Shown: positions 17,501 to 24,192 of the stretch, one piece after another
Layout of the letters: each line of letters opens with the position of its first letter
Position numbering within the stretch: the stretch's first letter is position 1
Assembly (NCBI GenBank): GCA_023381515.1
Contig: JAMCQI010000082.1
Coordinates: 1-24,277 of the forward strand
Reading direction: 5' to 3'
Length of the DNA stretch: 24,277 nucleotides
Source: Chloroflexota bacterium
GTDB lineage: Bacteria; Chloroflexota; Anaerolineae; UBA4142
Notes under the pieces: generated by a model
Database searches by the model: none
Told to the model about the DNA's origin: nothing
What the model saw: the letters and a program-made list of their open reading frames with translations, nothing else
Translations under genes and position numbers: made by a program

Positions 17501-19010
17501 TCCCATCGTGCACCCGCGGACGGGAGAGGTGCTGGTGGGGGCGGGGGAGTTGGTGACGGAGCTGGCTTGGCCGGCGGTGGCGGCGGCCAAGGTGGAGAAG
17601 GTGCAGGTGCGCAGCCCCCTGACCTGCGAGGCGCGGCATGGGATGTGTGCCAAGTGTTACGGGCAGGACCTGGCGCGCGGCGGGCTGATTCGACCGGGGG
17701 AGGCGGTGGGGATCATTGCCGCCCAGTCGATTGGGGAGCCGGGGACGCAGCTGACCCTGCGGACCTTCCATACCGGGGGGGTGGCGGGGGGAGAGGATAT
17801 CACCCATGGGCTGCCGAGAGTCGAGGAGTTGTTTGAAGCCCGCGACCCCAAGGGCGAAGCCCTCCTCGCCGAAATCGATGGCACCACTCATATTCTGATT
17901 GAGGACGGACAGCGCCAAATCAAGGTTACGTCCAACCGAATGCATCGCGATGAATACAAAGTTCCACCGCACTCCAAGGTGCTCGTCCGCGACGGCACCA
18001 AGATTGCCGACGGCACGCTCATCATCCGGAGCAAGGATGGCAATGAGATCGCGGCCGGCAAGGGCGGCGAGGTCATCCGCGAGGATGGCCGTGTGGTGGT
18101 CCGCTACGACCAGAGGGACGAGCGACTCTACGAAGTCCCGGCGGCGGCACGACTGCGCGTTGAGGATGGACAAAAGGTCCGCGCGGGTGACCAGCTGACC
18201 GAAGGTTCCATGAATCCGCACCGGATCCTTTCCATCCTCGGTCGTGAGGCGGCCGAACTGTACATGGTCGAAGAAGTGCAGCGGGTCTACCGGTCGCAGG
18301 GTGTGAACATCAACGACAAGCACATCGAGATGATCCTGCGCCAGATGTTCCGCAAAGTGCGCGTCAAGTCGACGGGCGATACGGAGCTGTTGCCCGGACA
18401 GCTGATCGACCGGCTCTTGTTCGAAGACATCAACGCCAAGATCCTGGAGCACGGCGGCGTGGCCGCCACCGGCCAGCCGGTCTTGCTCGGAGTCACCAAG
18501 GCGTCGTTGAACACGGAATCGTTCCTGAGCGCTTCCAGCTTCCAGCACACGATCACCGTGCTCTCCGAGGCCGCGATCGCCGGCAAGCGCGACGAGTTGA
18601 TCGGCCTGAAAGAGAACGTCATCATCGGCAAGCTGATCCCGGCCGGGACCGGTTTCCGGGTACGACAAAACCTGGATGCCGAAGCACTCGGACTGACGAC
18701 CCATCGTGGTCATCGCCTGAGCGAAGATATCCGGCTCGAGGATGAGGAACTGGCCGAAGCTGAAGAATTCGAGAATTTGCTCGTCGAAAAGGGCGCGCCT
18801 GAACTTGTCCTCGAACGCGAACACGACGCCACAGAGGGTGAAGCACCAGACGTCGAAGCCAGAGAGGCTCCGGAAGAAGAGGAGAACGCCGAAGAAGAGG
18901 AAGGCGATCTGGCCATGGAAGACGAGTTAGACGAAGAGCCGCTCGAGCTCGAAGACGAAGACCTCGAAGATGTCGAGGAAGACGAAGAGGAAGAGGAAGA
19001 GGAAGAATAA
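14520..19010 (+). CDS. rpoC: RNA polymerase beta' subunit
   Basis: 1496 residues from ATG 14520, with GGAG 5 nt upstream. The N-terminal zinc site has Cys59, Cys61, Cys74 and Cys77 (CACGKYKK...CDKCGV). A long charged coiled-coil insertion spans about residues 150-330. The catalytic [12 protein letters not shown] has its Asp triad at 627, 629 and 631. The second zinc site uses Cys963, Cys1036, Cys1043 and Cys1046, and the trigger-loop region [13 protein letters not shown] follows. The last 65 or so residues are almost all Glu and Asp, ending in a run of eight Glu. The stretch from about 15,715 to 17,815 uses quite different synonymous codons from both ends of the gene. With RpoB it forms the active centre. 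A strong terminator follows the stop. Confidence 0.98.
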   Translation: MELTDFNAIRVSLASPEDVRSWSYGEVLKPETINYRTLRPERDGLFDERIFGPTRDWECACGKYKKIRNRGIICDKCGVQVAPARVRRERMGHIELASPVAHLWYVRGVPSRIGLLLDLSPRQLERVLYFAQVLVTKVDEDARKRFMQRLSKETQNKVQELEDKVGAETDALQARLDKEMEALTHKTESAVEKLEDQLADKTDQVVSAAKKLENRIDEAQGTEIRKPIIFEPTGEIVAVDGEMIGLQHRKRLNGVVQAHLAQIEQDIRAKQADRRLLVDAERDQKQHALSEEIAKVRERVDAQIDRIRTAHDERLDELKMVHVGEVISEAGFLEMREKWGTLFEASMGADAVHSILKGIDLDSAAQQIRATIRTTRSKQNKKKEIKRLRVVESLRKSANRPEWMILTVLPVIPPDLRPMVQLDGGRFATSDLNDLYRRVINRNNRLKRLLELGAPEVIVNNEKRMLQEAVDSLIDNSQRGKAVSARGQRKLKSLSDLLKGKQGRFRRNLLGKRVDYSGRSVIVVGPHLKLHQCGLPKSMALELFKPFVMRKLVEYNYAHNIKSAKRLVDRSSAEVWDVLEEIIKDHPVLLNRAPTLHRLGIQAFEVILVEGSAIQIHPLVCAAFNADFDGDQMAVHVPLSEAAKEEARRLMLSSHNLLKPASGEPIVEPTKDMVLGVYYLTMEDKTEKGAGKAFSSPEEVALAYDLGHVQLHAPIQLALEGKAKKDGGKKKSELVSTTVGRVLFNEILPTELRYVNETLDKKKLKELVALVYAKLGPEGTAEIVDRIKEIGFQYATKSGLTIAIDDITVPEEKQAILARVTEKVNEVEAQYRRGLITEDEQYVKTVELWTEATEEITEAVAQGMGQSSPIRVMANSGATKGGFQPIRQLAGMRGLMADPAGRIIALPIKSNFREGLTALEYFISTHGARKGLADTALRTADAGYLTRRLVDVAQEVIINEEDCGTNQGIWIEADSKERTGEEFSERVIGRVAATPIVHPRTGEVLVGAGELVTELAWPAVAAAKVEKVQVRSPLTCEARHGMCAKCYGQDLARGGLIRPGEAVGIIAAQSIGEPGTQLTLRTFHTGGVAGGEDITHGLPRVEELFEARDPKGEALLAEIDGTTHILIEDGQRQIKVTSNRMHRDEYKVPPHSKVLVRDGTKIADGTLIIRSKDGNEIAAGKGGEVIREDGRVVVRYDQRDERLYEVPAAARLRVEDGQKVRAGDQLTEGSMNPHRILSILGREAAELYMVEEVQRVYRSQGVNINDKHIEMILRQMFRKVRVKSTGDTELLPGQLIDRLLFEDINAKILEHGGVAATGQPVLLGVTKASLNTESFLSASSFQHTITVLSEAAIAGKRDELIGLKENVIIGKLIPAGTGFRVRQNLDAEALGLTTHRGHRLSEDIRLEDEELAEAEEFENLLVEKGAPELVLEREHDATEGEAPDVEAREAPEEEENAEEEEGDLAMEDELDEEPLELEDEDLEDVEEDEEEEEEEE
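15715..17815 (+). other. Segment of rpoC with foreign-looking codon usage
   Basis: Hand counts: in 15961-16140 plus 17101-17280, 11 of 16 Gly codons are GGG and 10 of 12 Arg codons are CGG. In the flanks 15181-15360 plus 17881-18060, 0 of 11 Gly codons are GGG and 2 of 11 Arg codons are CGG. The change is abrupt on both sides while the protein stays in frame and fully conserved. It covers about residues 398-1098, including the active site. Recombination with a related genome or a metagenome assembly chimera would both explain it. Confidence 0.6.
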
Positions 19011-19030
19011 CCTCTCTCCGGCGAGATAGC

Positions 19031-19068
19031 AGAGACCAGGTTTCCAGACCGGAAACCTGGTCTCTTTG
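19031..19068 (+). terminator. Strong intrinsic terminator of rpoBC
   Basis: A perfect 15-bp stem (19031-19045 with 19051-19065) with a 5-nt AGACC loop is followed by TTTGTATT. It lies about 20 nt after the rpoC stop. Confidence 0.85.
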
Positions 19069-19071
19069 TAT

Positions 19072-19105
19072 TGGCAATTGCCATTGACGGTTCGTAGAGT
19101 ATATT
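19072..19105 (+). promoter_or_regulatory. Promoter with overlapping palindromic operator, UPF0175 gene
   Basis: TTGCCA (19078-19083) and TATATT (19100-19105) are 16 bp apart, placing the start near 19112 and a leader of about 38 nt. The -35 box is the right half of a perfect 12-bp palindrome, TGGCAATTGCCA (19072-19083), a plausible repressor site. Whether the UPF0175 product itself binds it is unknown. Confidence 0.45.
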
Positions 19106-19150
19106 GCAAAGCATGGTGCTGAGTGGAGCGAGAGACGGGAAAAGTCACAA

Positions 19151-19363
19151 ATGGAAATGACGCCAAACATTCTGGAGGTTCCTCGCGAGGTCTTGGACGC
19201 GGTCAAGTTGCCTCCCGCCGAAATGGAAAGGGAGCTGCGCCGAGAACTGGCCGTGGCGTTGTATGAACGCGTTGCTCTTCCCATTGGTAAGGCGCACGTT
19301 CTGGCAGAGATGACGCGCTGGGAATTTGAAGAACCGCCTCCTGAGCAATCCCATACGCCCTAG
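19151..19363 (+). CDS. UPF0175 family small protein
   Basis: 70 residues. The core ELRRELAVALYERVALPIGK then AHVLAEMTRWEFEE matches the UPF0175 pattern (helices followed by a GKA...LAxMsRWEF motif resembling a helix-turn-helix). Members are often found beside PIN or toxin-like genes and are treated as putative antitoxins or DNA-binding proteins; no such partner is next to this copy. The family usually runs 80-90 residues, so the end after WEFEE (PPPEQSHTP) looks short, possibly through a late frameshift. GGGA about 10 nt upstream is a weak ribosome binding site, and ATG 19157 is an alternative start. The stop overlaps the convergent ABC permease stop by 3-4 nt, with no terminator between. Confidence 0.75.
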   Translation: MEMTPNILEVPREVLDAVKLPPAEMERELRRELAVALYERVALPIGKAHVLAEMTRWEFEEPPPEQSHTP

Positions 19364-20082
19364 TCCAGAACGAGGCGCGTGCGCTCGAACCGCCGCATAG
19401 CGGCGAGGAGCAAAACTGCATCCAGAACGGCGAGGCCCGCAATGACGGATAGCAGGGTCAATGTCGGATCGAAGCTGGCGAGATTAACTCCGGCCGCAGG
19501 CAGAGCCCTTGCGCCGGCCAGCGGGATGAGCAGCAACAGGAACGCCGTGCTCCCGAGCATCTGTTGAACCGAGCGGACGGTCGGCGCGCGCAGTGAAAAG
19601 AACACGCCGATGCCCGCCGGCAGGAGCGCGCCAAGCAGGCTCAGAACGAGGCTGCCGAGCCCAATCATTGGCGAGTACATGGAAATACCGTTGCCAGTAA
19701 CGGCTACATTGATCGCGACCATTTGCAGAAACAGCATGATCACGGTCAAGCCCCACCCGTAACCGGCGGCCGACGCGATTTTGCCAACGAGGATCGCGCG
19801 GTCCGAAAGGCGCGTCGCGAGCAGAGTCTCGAGTGTATGCCGCTCGCGCTCTCCTGCAAACGAGTCGGCAATGACGTTGCCGGTCAGACTAAAAGGGATC
19901 CAGCCGGCGAAGATGAGGACCAACGGCGATGCGAGCCAGGCGCGACCTTGTCCGAGCAGCGGGAAAACGGTAAAGAAACCGATGACCAGGAGGAGCCCCC
20001 ACGCGTCCTCGCGAGATCTCACGCGGCGGAAGAACAGTTCTTTCCATTCCTTCCAAATCACCGTCCAGATATCCGTCAGCAT
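19360..20082 (-). CDS. ABC-2 type transporter permease
   Basis: 240 residues starting at ATG 20082 (MLTDIWTVIWKEWKEL), which has a very strong AAAGGAGGTG just upstream; an in-frame TTG at 20097 would put that site inside the gene. About six hydrophobic segments are visible. The stretch from FSLTGNVIADSFAGE to TLETLLATRL and SDRAILVGK is typical of ABC-2 permeases of the ABC-type exporter class (NatB-like), where a conserved E-R/K-H-T-L-E-x-L loop contacts the ATPase. It starts 11 nt after the ATPase stop, so the two form an operon and presumably one exporter. The substrate is unknown. Confidence 0.88.
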   Translation of the reverse strand: MLTDIWTVIWKEWKELFFRRVRSREDAWGLLLVIGFFTVFPLLGQGRAWLASPLVLIFAGWIPFSLTGNVIADSFAGERERHTLETLLATRLSDRAILVGKIASAAGYGWGLTVIMLFLQMVAINVAVTGNGISMYSPMIGLGSLVLSLLGALLPAGIGVFFSLRAPTVRSVQQMLGSTAFLLLLIPLAGARALPAAGVNLASFDPTLTLLSVIAGLAVLDAVLLLAAMRRFERTRLVLD

Positions 20083-20093
20083 TCCACCTCCTT

Positions 20094-21032
20094 TCAAGGA
20101 GATTCATCCTCCTTGACGAGCGTGAGGAATACTTCTGCGAGACCGGTCTGAGGTTTGCGGACCTCTTCGATTTGCGCGCCCGCCTGGACCAGGAGAGAGA
20201 CAAGCGGAGCGGCTCTGGCCCCCTCGCACAACTGAATGTGCAGAACGCCGCTCCGCACCTCGACCGCGACGACCTCTGGTCGCTCGCGCAGCCTAGCCAC
20301 CATTTGATCATCGAATCCGCTGCCCATGATCTCCACCCTGGATCCGCCGCGCTGCGCGCTCAGTTCAGCGGGAGACCCGACCGCGAGGAGCTTGCCCGCA
20401 CGGATGACGGCGACCTGCGCGCAAAGCTTCTCCGCCTCGGCCAGATTGTGCGTCGTAAGGAAGAGAGTCACTCCTTCGTTTGTGGCGAGGCGGCGCAGGT
20501 CATCGTGCAAGGTCTCCGCCGCAACGGGGTCGAAGCCAGCCGTCGGTTCGTCGAGAAAGATGAGAGAGGGACGCGGCATCAGAGTGCGCGCAATTGCGAG
20601 CTTTTGGCGCATCCCGCGGCTCCATTCGCGCGCCGTTTCCTGACGCCGATCCCACAATTCAAAATGGGAAAGTAGTTCTTTGATACGAGCGCGGCGTTCC
20701 GAGGCGGACAGATGCCAGATGCGCCCGTAGAAATCTAGATTCTCCTCGGCGCTCAAGCGCTCGTAGAGACCCGAGTATTCGAACAGGACACCGGTGCGGC
20801 TCCGAATCGCGTCGCCCTGGCTCCGCGTATCATATCCGAGCACGCGAGCGCGCCCTGCGGCGGGCTCCAGCAGTCCGAGCAGGAGGCGAATGGTCGTCGT
20901 CTTGCCCGCGCCGTTGGGACCGAGAAAGCCAAAGATAGCACCTGACGGCACCTGGATCGAGAGCCCGTCGAGGGCGCGGCCCGTGCGATAATCGAAGGTG
21001 AGGTTGTCGGTCTCGATGGCAAAGTTGGGCAT
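20094..21032 (-). CDS. ABC transporter ATP-binding protein
   Basis: 312 residues. The ATPase motifs are complete: Walker A GPNGAGKT, Q-loop region FEYSGLYERLSAEENL, signature WSRGMRQKLA, Walker B SLIFLDEPTAGFDP and the switch His in TTHNLAEAE. A C-terminal domain of about 90 residues after GSPAELSAQ is typical of the CcmA/NatA-like class that works with ABC-2 permeases. ATG 21032 has no clear Shine-Dalgarno; it lies 6 nt after the stop of an upstream membrane-protein remnant, so it may once have been translationally coupled to that gene. The partner permease follows. It powers export at the inner face of the membrane; cargo unknown. Confidence 0.95.
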   Translation of the reverse strand: MPNFAIETDNLTFDYRTGRALDGLSIQVPSGAIFGFLGPNGAGKTTTIRLLLGLLEPAAGRARVLGYDTRSQGDAIRSRTGVLFEYSGLYERLSAEENLDFYGRIWHLSASERRARIKELLSHFELWDRRQETAREWSRGMRQKLAIARTLMPRPSLIFLDEPTAGFDPVAAETLHDDLRRLATNEGVTLFLTTHNLAEAEKLCAQVAVIRAGKLLAVGSPAELSAQRGGSRVEIMGSGFDDQMVARLRERPEVVAVEVRSGVLHIQLCEGARAAPLVSLLVQAGAQIEEVRKPQTGLAEVFLTLVKEDESP

Positions 21033-21038
21033 TCGGAT

Positions 21039-21150
21039 TTACTCTACGCGTTGCAGGCGAACGCGCGGCAAGAAGACGGCGAGGCCGATGAGCGTGACCG
21101 CCCAGACGCCGACGCTCGTGGCCGCTTCGATGGGGCTGATGACGCAAGAG
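21039..21150 (-). pseudogene. 3' remnant of a membrane protein gene, probably an ABC permease
   Basis: On the minus strand, codons ending in TAA at 21041-21039 encode ISPIEAATSVGVWAVTLIG followed by LAVFLPRVRLQRVE. This looks like the last transmembrane helix and short basic tail of an ABC-2 permease. The resemblance fades beyond about 21150, exactly where the YdeI-like gene ends, and no start codon or upstream domain remains. Its stop lies 6 nt before the ATPase start, as in a coupled operon. I infer that a rearrangement deleted most of this gene. A short orphan peptide is the alternative. Confidence 0.5.
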
Positions 21151-21151
21151 A

Positions 21152-21727
21152 TCAGTAGTACTTTTCTATACCGCCGAATCCGAATTGCTTGTTTTTCTCC
21201 GTCATGCGAATAAAGTACTCCAAGCGCTTGGCGAACTCGCGTGGCCGCTTCCGTGCGCCTTCAATGAAGGCGATCCGAATGCGTACATAGGATGGCGAGA
21301 ACCGTTGGAAATTCTTCCACGCTGATCGGTTGGCCTTGATGGCCTTGAGGATCTCGGACGGAATCTCAAACTTGTCCTCTTGCAGGTCTCCCAATGTGGC
21401 TAATACCTCTTTCGCGACCTTCCCTTGCTCGACGAGCGCCTTGAGTCTCTCCTTATTAGCTTGGGAGTATGCGCTTTTGGCGTTTCGCACCGAGAATCTT
21501 TGGGCGAACCGTTCGGCGTCAATCGTTTTGACGGTGCTATCAATCCAGCCAAAACAGAGGGCTTCTTCCACCGCCTCGTTGTACGGGATGCGCGGCCTGC
21601 CGCTATGCTTCTTGTAGTAGACGAGCCAGATTTCTTTCTCGGATTTGTAATGCTTCTTCAACCAATCGCGCCACGCTTTGCGATTGGTCACATACAGCAT
21701 CTTGGTCTCGTCTGGATTGCCTTTCAC
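21152..21727 (-). CDS. YdeI/OmpD-associated family protein
   Basis: 191 residues from GTG 21727, which overlaps the stop of the preceding SHOCT frame as GTGA, suggesting translational coupling; ATG 21700 is the alternative. Family hallmarks are visible: LYVTNRKAWRDWLKK, EIWLVYYKKHSGRPRIPY, EAVEEALCFGWIDSTVKTID (about 51-70), and RFSVRNAKSAYSQANKERL, where many relatives have Trp in place of Tyr before SxxN. The C-terminal half, with KANRSAWKNFQRFSPSYVR and a basic end, matches the usual two-part layout. The family is widespread and small; its biochemical role is not established to my knowledge. It is a cytoplasmic protein with no signal sequence. Confidence 0.88.
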   Translation of the reverse strand: MKGNPDETKMLYVTNRKAWRDWLKKHYKSEKEIWLVYYKKHSGRPRIPYNEAVEEALCFGWIDSTVKTIDAERFAQRFSVRNAKSAYSQANKERLKALVEQGKVAKEVLATLGDLQEDKFEIPSEILKAIKANRSAWKNFQRFSPSYVRIRIAFIEGARKRPREFAKRLEYFIRMTEKNKQFGFGGIEKYY

Positions 21728-22025
21728 GCGTCGCCCAGCCTCCGTTTCATCTCTTCGAATTGTTCCGTCGAAAGCTCGCCCCGTGCGTAGCGCGCCTTGA
21801 GAATGTCGAGCGGTGTCTCGCGCGGGGGGCCAACCACGCCTATGCGGCGACGGCCACAATCACTCGCCCGACCTTGCCGAACGCTCCATTTCTGCTGTCG
21901 AGCGTTTCTCTTCGAGCCAGTCGCCATCCGATCGATACCCCATAAGCAATGATGACGACCGGGACGGCGACCATGAGGAAGAGAAAGAGCACGTTTACCA
22001 AGTTTGTAAGAAACAAGGGATCCAC
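21724..22025 (-). pseudogene. SHOCT-domain small membrane protein, apparently frameshifted
   Basis: GTG 22025 has AAGGAG 9 nt upstream and opens with MDPLFLTNLVNVLFLFLMVA, a single transmembrane segment, then GWRLARRETLDSRNG and a stop (TAG) at 21842-21840. A second frame, open from 21927 to 21724, ends with PLDILKARYARGELSTEQF plus EEMKRRLGDA, a clear SHOCT motif. In this family a transmembrane helix and a C-terminal SHOCT normally sit in one polypeptide, so a frameshift between about 21,840 and 21,930 would restore it. It may be a real mutation, a sequencing error, or two separately translated pieces. The YdeI-like gene starts on the same stop codon. Confidence 0.5.
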
Positions 22026-22056
22026 TGTTTTCTACTCCTTGGAATTCGCTCTACAG

Positions 22057-22100
22057 ACCTTCGAGGTCGGCGCTCTGCGAGCGCTTCAAACGTCGAAGGT
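22057..22100. repeat. Two-tier inverted repeat upstream of the SHOCT gene
   Basis: The outer arms ACCTTCGA (22057-22064) and TCGAAGGT (22093-22100) enclose the inner arms GCGCTC (22070-22075) and GAGCGC (22079-22084) with a 3-nt loop. It begins about 30 nt upstream of the minus-strand GTG at 22025. It could be a leader stem, an operator or a small dispersed palindrome. It has no T-run. Confidence 0.4.
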
Positions 22101-22440
22101 GTATCTCTCGGTCCCATCTCGTGTCTGAATTCAGCGCTCGGCAGATCAAGTATAACGGCCGTGTGTCCGTCCCCCCTTCAAGATAATCATTCGCTCAGCG
22201 GGACCAATAGCGTTGGCGCGTCTCGCACGCGTTTCGATGGCACCGCATTCAGGCAGTTCTCCCGTTGTAGGCAGCCAAGAGCCATACGCGGACCGAGGGG
22301 ACCGGGGCGATATACGACTTTATTATGGCACAATAGCGTACGACCCGAAAGGAACCCGGTTTCCAGCAAGCGGGCATATGCGCGTGCCGCTTGTGCAGCA
22401 TCGCAAAAGAGATTCTGGAAGGGCTCCCCAAACCTCGCTG
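22101..22440. other. Intergenic stretch with no recognised gene
   Basis: This lies between the divergent SHOCT and PadR genes. Open frames exist on both strands, but none has a good start site or looks like a protein family. A TATACT on the minus strand (22154-22149) has no -35 at a normal distance; a TTGAAG is 21 bp away. I see no tRNA, terminator or repeat family here. Confidence 0.4.
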
Positions 22441-22444
22441 CCTC

Positions 22445-22473
22445 TTGACACGGGGCAGGAACTCTGCTATACT
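22445..22473 (+). promoter_or_regulatory. Consensus promoter of the PadR operon
   Basis: TTGACA (22445-22450) and TATACT (22468-22473) are 17 bp apart. The start near 22480 lies in the centre of the operator palindrome at 22461-22495, leaving a leader of about 24 nt with only a weak ribosome binding site. Confidence 0.9.
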
Positions 22474-22495
22474 ACCATAGGTAGAATAGCAGAGT
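22461..22495 (+). promoter_or_regulatory. 35-bp palindromic operator over the -10 box and start site
   Basis: The outer arms ACTCTGCTAT (22461-22470) and ATAGCAGAGT (22486-22495) are perfect complements. The inner arms CTACC (22472-22476) and GGTAG (22480-22484) are also perfect, around a 3-bp ATA centre; only the two A residues between arms fail to pair. The site covers the -10 box and the start, so a bound dimer would block transcription. The PadR product is the obvious candidate. Confidence 0.85.
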
Positions 22496-22503
22496 CAACC
22501 CAC

Positions 22504-22902
22504 ATGCCCCACAAGAATACGAGCCAAGTGGACGAGTTGCTCAAAAATTGGGAGGAGATCTACAAGAAAGGTCTCCTCACCTTTTGGATTCTCCTGTTCT
22601 TGTACGAACGTCCCGCTTATGCTTATGAGATGAGTACGGCGATCACAGAGCTTTCGCAAGGTATGGTGTCGGCGGATGAAAAGAGCATGTACCGCGCCCT
22701 CAACCGTTTTGAGGCCCTTGGCATCCTCCGCAGTGAGCTGGAACGGTCCGACCTCGGACCCCAGAGGCGCTATTACCGCCTGACCGACGCGGGGCTCGCC
22801 TTGCTGAGGCGATTCATCGAGCGGAACATCCTCGTCTTTCAATCCCCTGCTGTTGCTCAACGAATCCAAGCGGTCATAAACAAAACAGCTATCCCTGCGT
22901 GA
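22504..22902 (+). CDS. PadR-family transcriptional regulator
   Basis: 132 residues from ATG 22504, just downstream of the promoter. The winged helix-turn-helix spans about residues 22-105: GLLTFWILLFLYERPAYAYE is the start of the PadR domain, KSMYRALNRFEALGILRSEL is the recognition helix region, and GPQRRYYRLTDAGLALLRRF is the wing with the R-R-Y-Y-x-L-T hallmark. The C-terminal dimerisation helix is short, as in subfamily 2 members. PadR proteins usually repress their own operon and a neighbouring transporter or membrane gene. Here the 35-bp palindrome over the -10 box and the membrane protein starting 12 nt downstream fit that model. The inducer cannot be predicted. There is no strong Shine-Dalgarno before the ATG. 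Confidence 0.92.
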   Translation: MPHKNTSQVDELLKNWEEIYKKGLLTFWILLFLYERPAYAYEMSTAITELSQGMVSADEKSMYRALNRFEALGILRSELERSDLGPQRRYYRLTDAGLALLRRFIERNILVFQSPAVAQRIQAVINKTAIPA

Positions 22903-22914
22903 AGGAGACCCGAG

Positions 22915-23355
22915 ATGTCAACAGAACAGCTTGAAAGCAAACTGGAAGGTTCGAAGCGTTGGCTAATGTTCTTTGCCGGCGTGACGTTGATCCTGTTGGC
23001 CTGGGCGATCGCGGGCGTTCCCAGCAAGTTCTCCTATGTTTGGACCTATTATCTCCTCTGGTTCGTGTTCCAGGTGACGGCTGCCGCCACGGGGCTCATG
23101 ATCCTAGTGAACCGAGACTGGCGGGAATTGCCTCTGGCACGCCGTCTAGACCCTGCCTTTGGCTTCTTGGCCATGGCTTGGCTGCTGTTCTTGGTGTTCT
23201 TGATCAAATCGAGCCGCGATGAATCTTATCTCTGGGGTGGCGCGTCGACCCTCTTGCTTTACGCGCTCGTCCTCGCCGCCGGAATCGTCTTGGCGCTGTC
23301 TTACTGGATGCTTCGCCGCGCTCGCGCACACTCGTCCGAAGAAATGTTTCCGTGA
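22915..23355 (+). CDS. Four-helix membrane protein of unknown function, PadR operon
   Basis: 146 residues with a good AAGGAG 7 nt before ATG 22915. Four hydrophobic segments are visible at about residues 15-36, 41-66, 80-98 and 108-131, with a short acidic N-terminus and a basic/acidic tail (RRARAHSSEEMFP). I do not recognise the family. It starts 12 nt after the PadR stop and presumably is the target gene of that regulator, since PadR operons often carry small membrane proteins or exporters responding to membrane-active compounds. No catalytic motif is seen, so a role in envelope stress or transport is only a guess. Confidence 0.8.
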   Translation: MSTEQLESKLEGSKRWLMFFAGVTLILLAWAIAGVPSKFSYVWTYYLLWFVFQVTAAATGLMILVNRDWRELPLARRLDPAFGFLAMAWLLFLVFLIKSSRDESYLWGGASTLLLYALVLAAGIVLALSYWMLRRARAHSSEEMFP

Positions 23356-23419
23356 TCTGGTTTGCACAGCCCCTCGAGAGTCTTACTGCCTCCACAGGCG
23401 AGCGCGCACCAGACGTTGT

Positions 23420-23881
23420 CTATGGACCACACCGAGTATTCGGCATGCGGCTGCCGACGGATTCGCCCGTGCGCGCATCGTAAATGAAATCACGTTCGCT
23501 GGTGTCACAAATGGGCGCGGGGTTCGGAGGCGCGCCCATTCCTTCGTACTGGAAATAGCCGCGCACGGTCACCCACCATACCGGCGACTGCGCGGTCTGC
23601 CCGGGAGCGTAACCGCCGGGTCCGCGCGTGCCCCCGGCCCGCCGGTCTGCCTCTCCCAGCGTGATCAGGTCTGCCGTCACGCTGTCAATCCGCGCCTGTT
23701 GAATGCCGACCTCAGGGACTGACAGCTTGGCCTCTTGTCTCGCTCGCGCGATCGCCTGCTCTTGCGAGAAAGGGAACGGGTTACCCGCGAGCGCGCCGCA
23801 CGCAGTCAGCAGCGCTGTAAAAAGCAGGCAGGCGATGATCGCTTTGTTGGTTTTCGCTAGATATTCGCCATGTCGTTTCAT
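23420..23881 (-). CDS. Putative lipoprotein
   Basis: 153 residues. The N-terminus has a basic stretch, a hydrophobic core (AIIACLLFTALLT) and a lipobox LTAC with Cys28, so the mature protein is probably anchored outside the membrane. The middle, AIARARQEAKLSVPEVGI, is helical and resembles the helix of PepSY-like domains, though I cannot confirm that. The C-terminal half has WWVTVRGYFQYEG and RDFIYDARTGESVG, a pattern shared with the upstream neighbour (WLLLVRGPFEG...LFLDAKSGDQL). It starts 18 nt after that gene's stop, so they are likely co-transcribed. No clear Shine-Dalgarno precedes ATG 23881. It converges on the PadR-operon membrane gene, with no obvious terminator in the 64-nt gap. Confidence 0.75.
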   Translation of the reverse strand: MKRHGEYLAKTNKAIIACLLFTALLTACGALAGNPFPFSQEQAIARARQEAKLSVPEVGIQQARIDSVTADLITLGEADRRAGGTRGPGGYAPGQTAQSPVWWVTVRGYFQYEGMGAPPNPAPICDTSERDFIYDARTGESVGSRMPNTRCGP

Positions 23882-23899
23882 CTGAATCGGCGAGGGGTG

Positions 23900-24187
23900 C
23901 TACTTCTTGACCGGGGTAGCCGTAACGCCGGGTGGCATTGTGGGCCACGGCGTCGCCTCCGGATTAACCTCTTCACCGCACAATTGGTCACCGCTTTTCG
24001 CGTCGAGGAAGAGACGCATCGTCCGCGTCGTCCCTTCAAACGGACCGCGCACGAGGAGCAGCCACACTCCCTCGGGATGCCCCATAAAGGTGCCACAAGG
24101 CGAATTCGCGGCCGCACTGCGGGCCGCTTGTTCGGAAAGCAGTTGCGCCGTCAAGAGCTCCAGCGTGCCTCCCCAGGGCTGTTGCAA
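23900..24187 (-). CDS. Hypothetical protein, 5' end uncertain
   Basis: About 95 residues if the TTG at 24187 is used, but it has no ribosome binding site and the frame stays open to the window edge, so the start may lie beyond the window. The clearest part is HPEGVWLLLVRGPFEG then TMRLFLDAKSGDQLCGEEV, which mirrors the downstream lipoprotein's C-terminal half and suggests related genes. Unlike that neighbour, no signal peptide or lipobox is visible, consistent with a missing front. A frameshift near 24,190-24,200, joining it to the adjacent coding tail, is possible. I do not recognise the family. Confidence 0.5.
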   Translation of the reverse strand: MQQPWGGTLELLTAQLLSEQAARSAAANSPCGTFMGHPEGVWLLLVRGPFEGTTRTMRLFLDAKSGDQLCGEEVNPEATPWPTMPPGVTATPVKK

Positions 24188-24192
24188 AGCCG

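Noticed and set aside
15681..18824. A very long open frame (over 1000 codons) on the minus strand opposite rpoC
   Set aside because: It is antisense to a certain rpoC, its translation is Arg/His/Pro/Leu-rich with no family resemblance, and it arises from the GGG/CGG/GTG-biased third positions of rpoC.
22213..22503. N-terminal extension of PadR from 22213
   Set aside because: The consensus promoter and operator at 22445-22495 lie inside it, and the added residues resemble no PadR protein.
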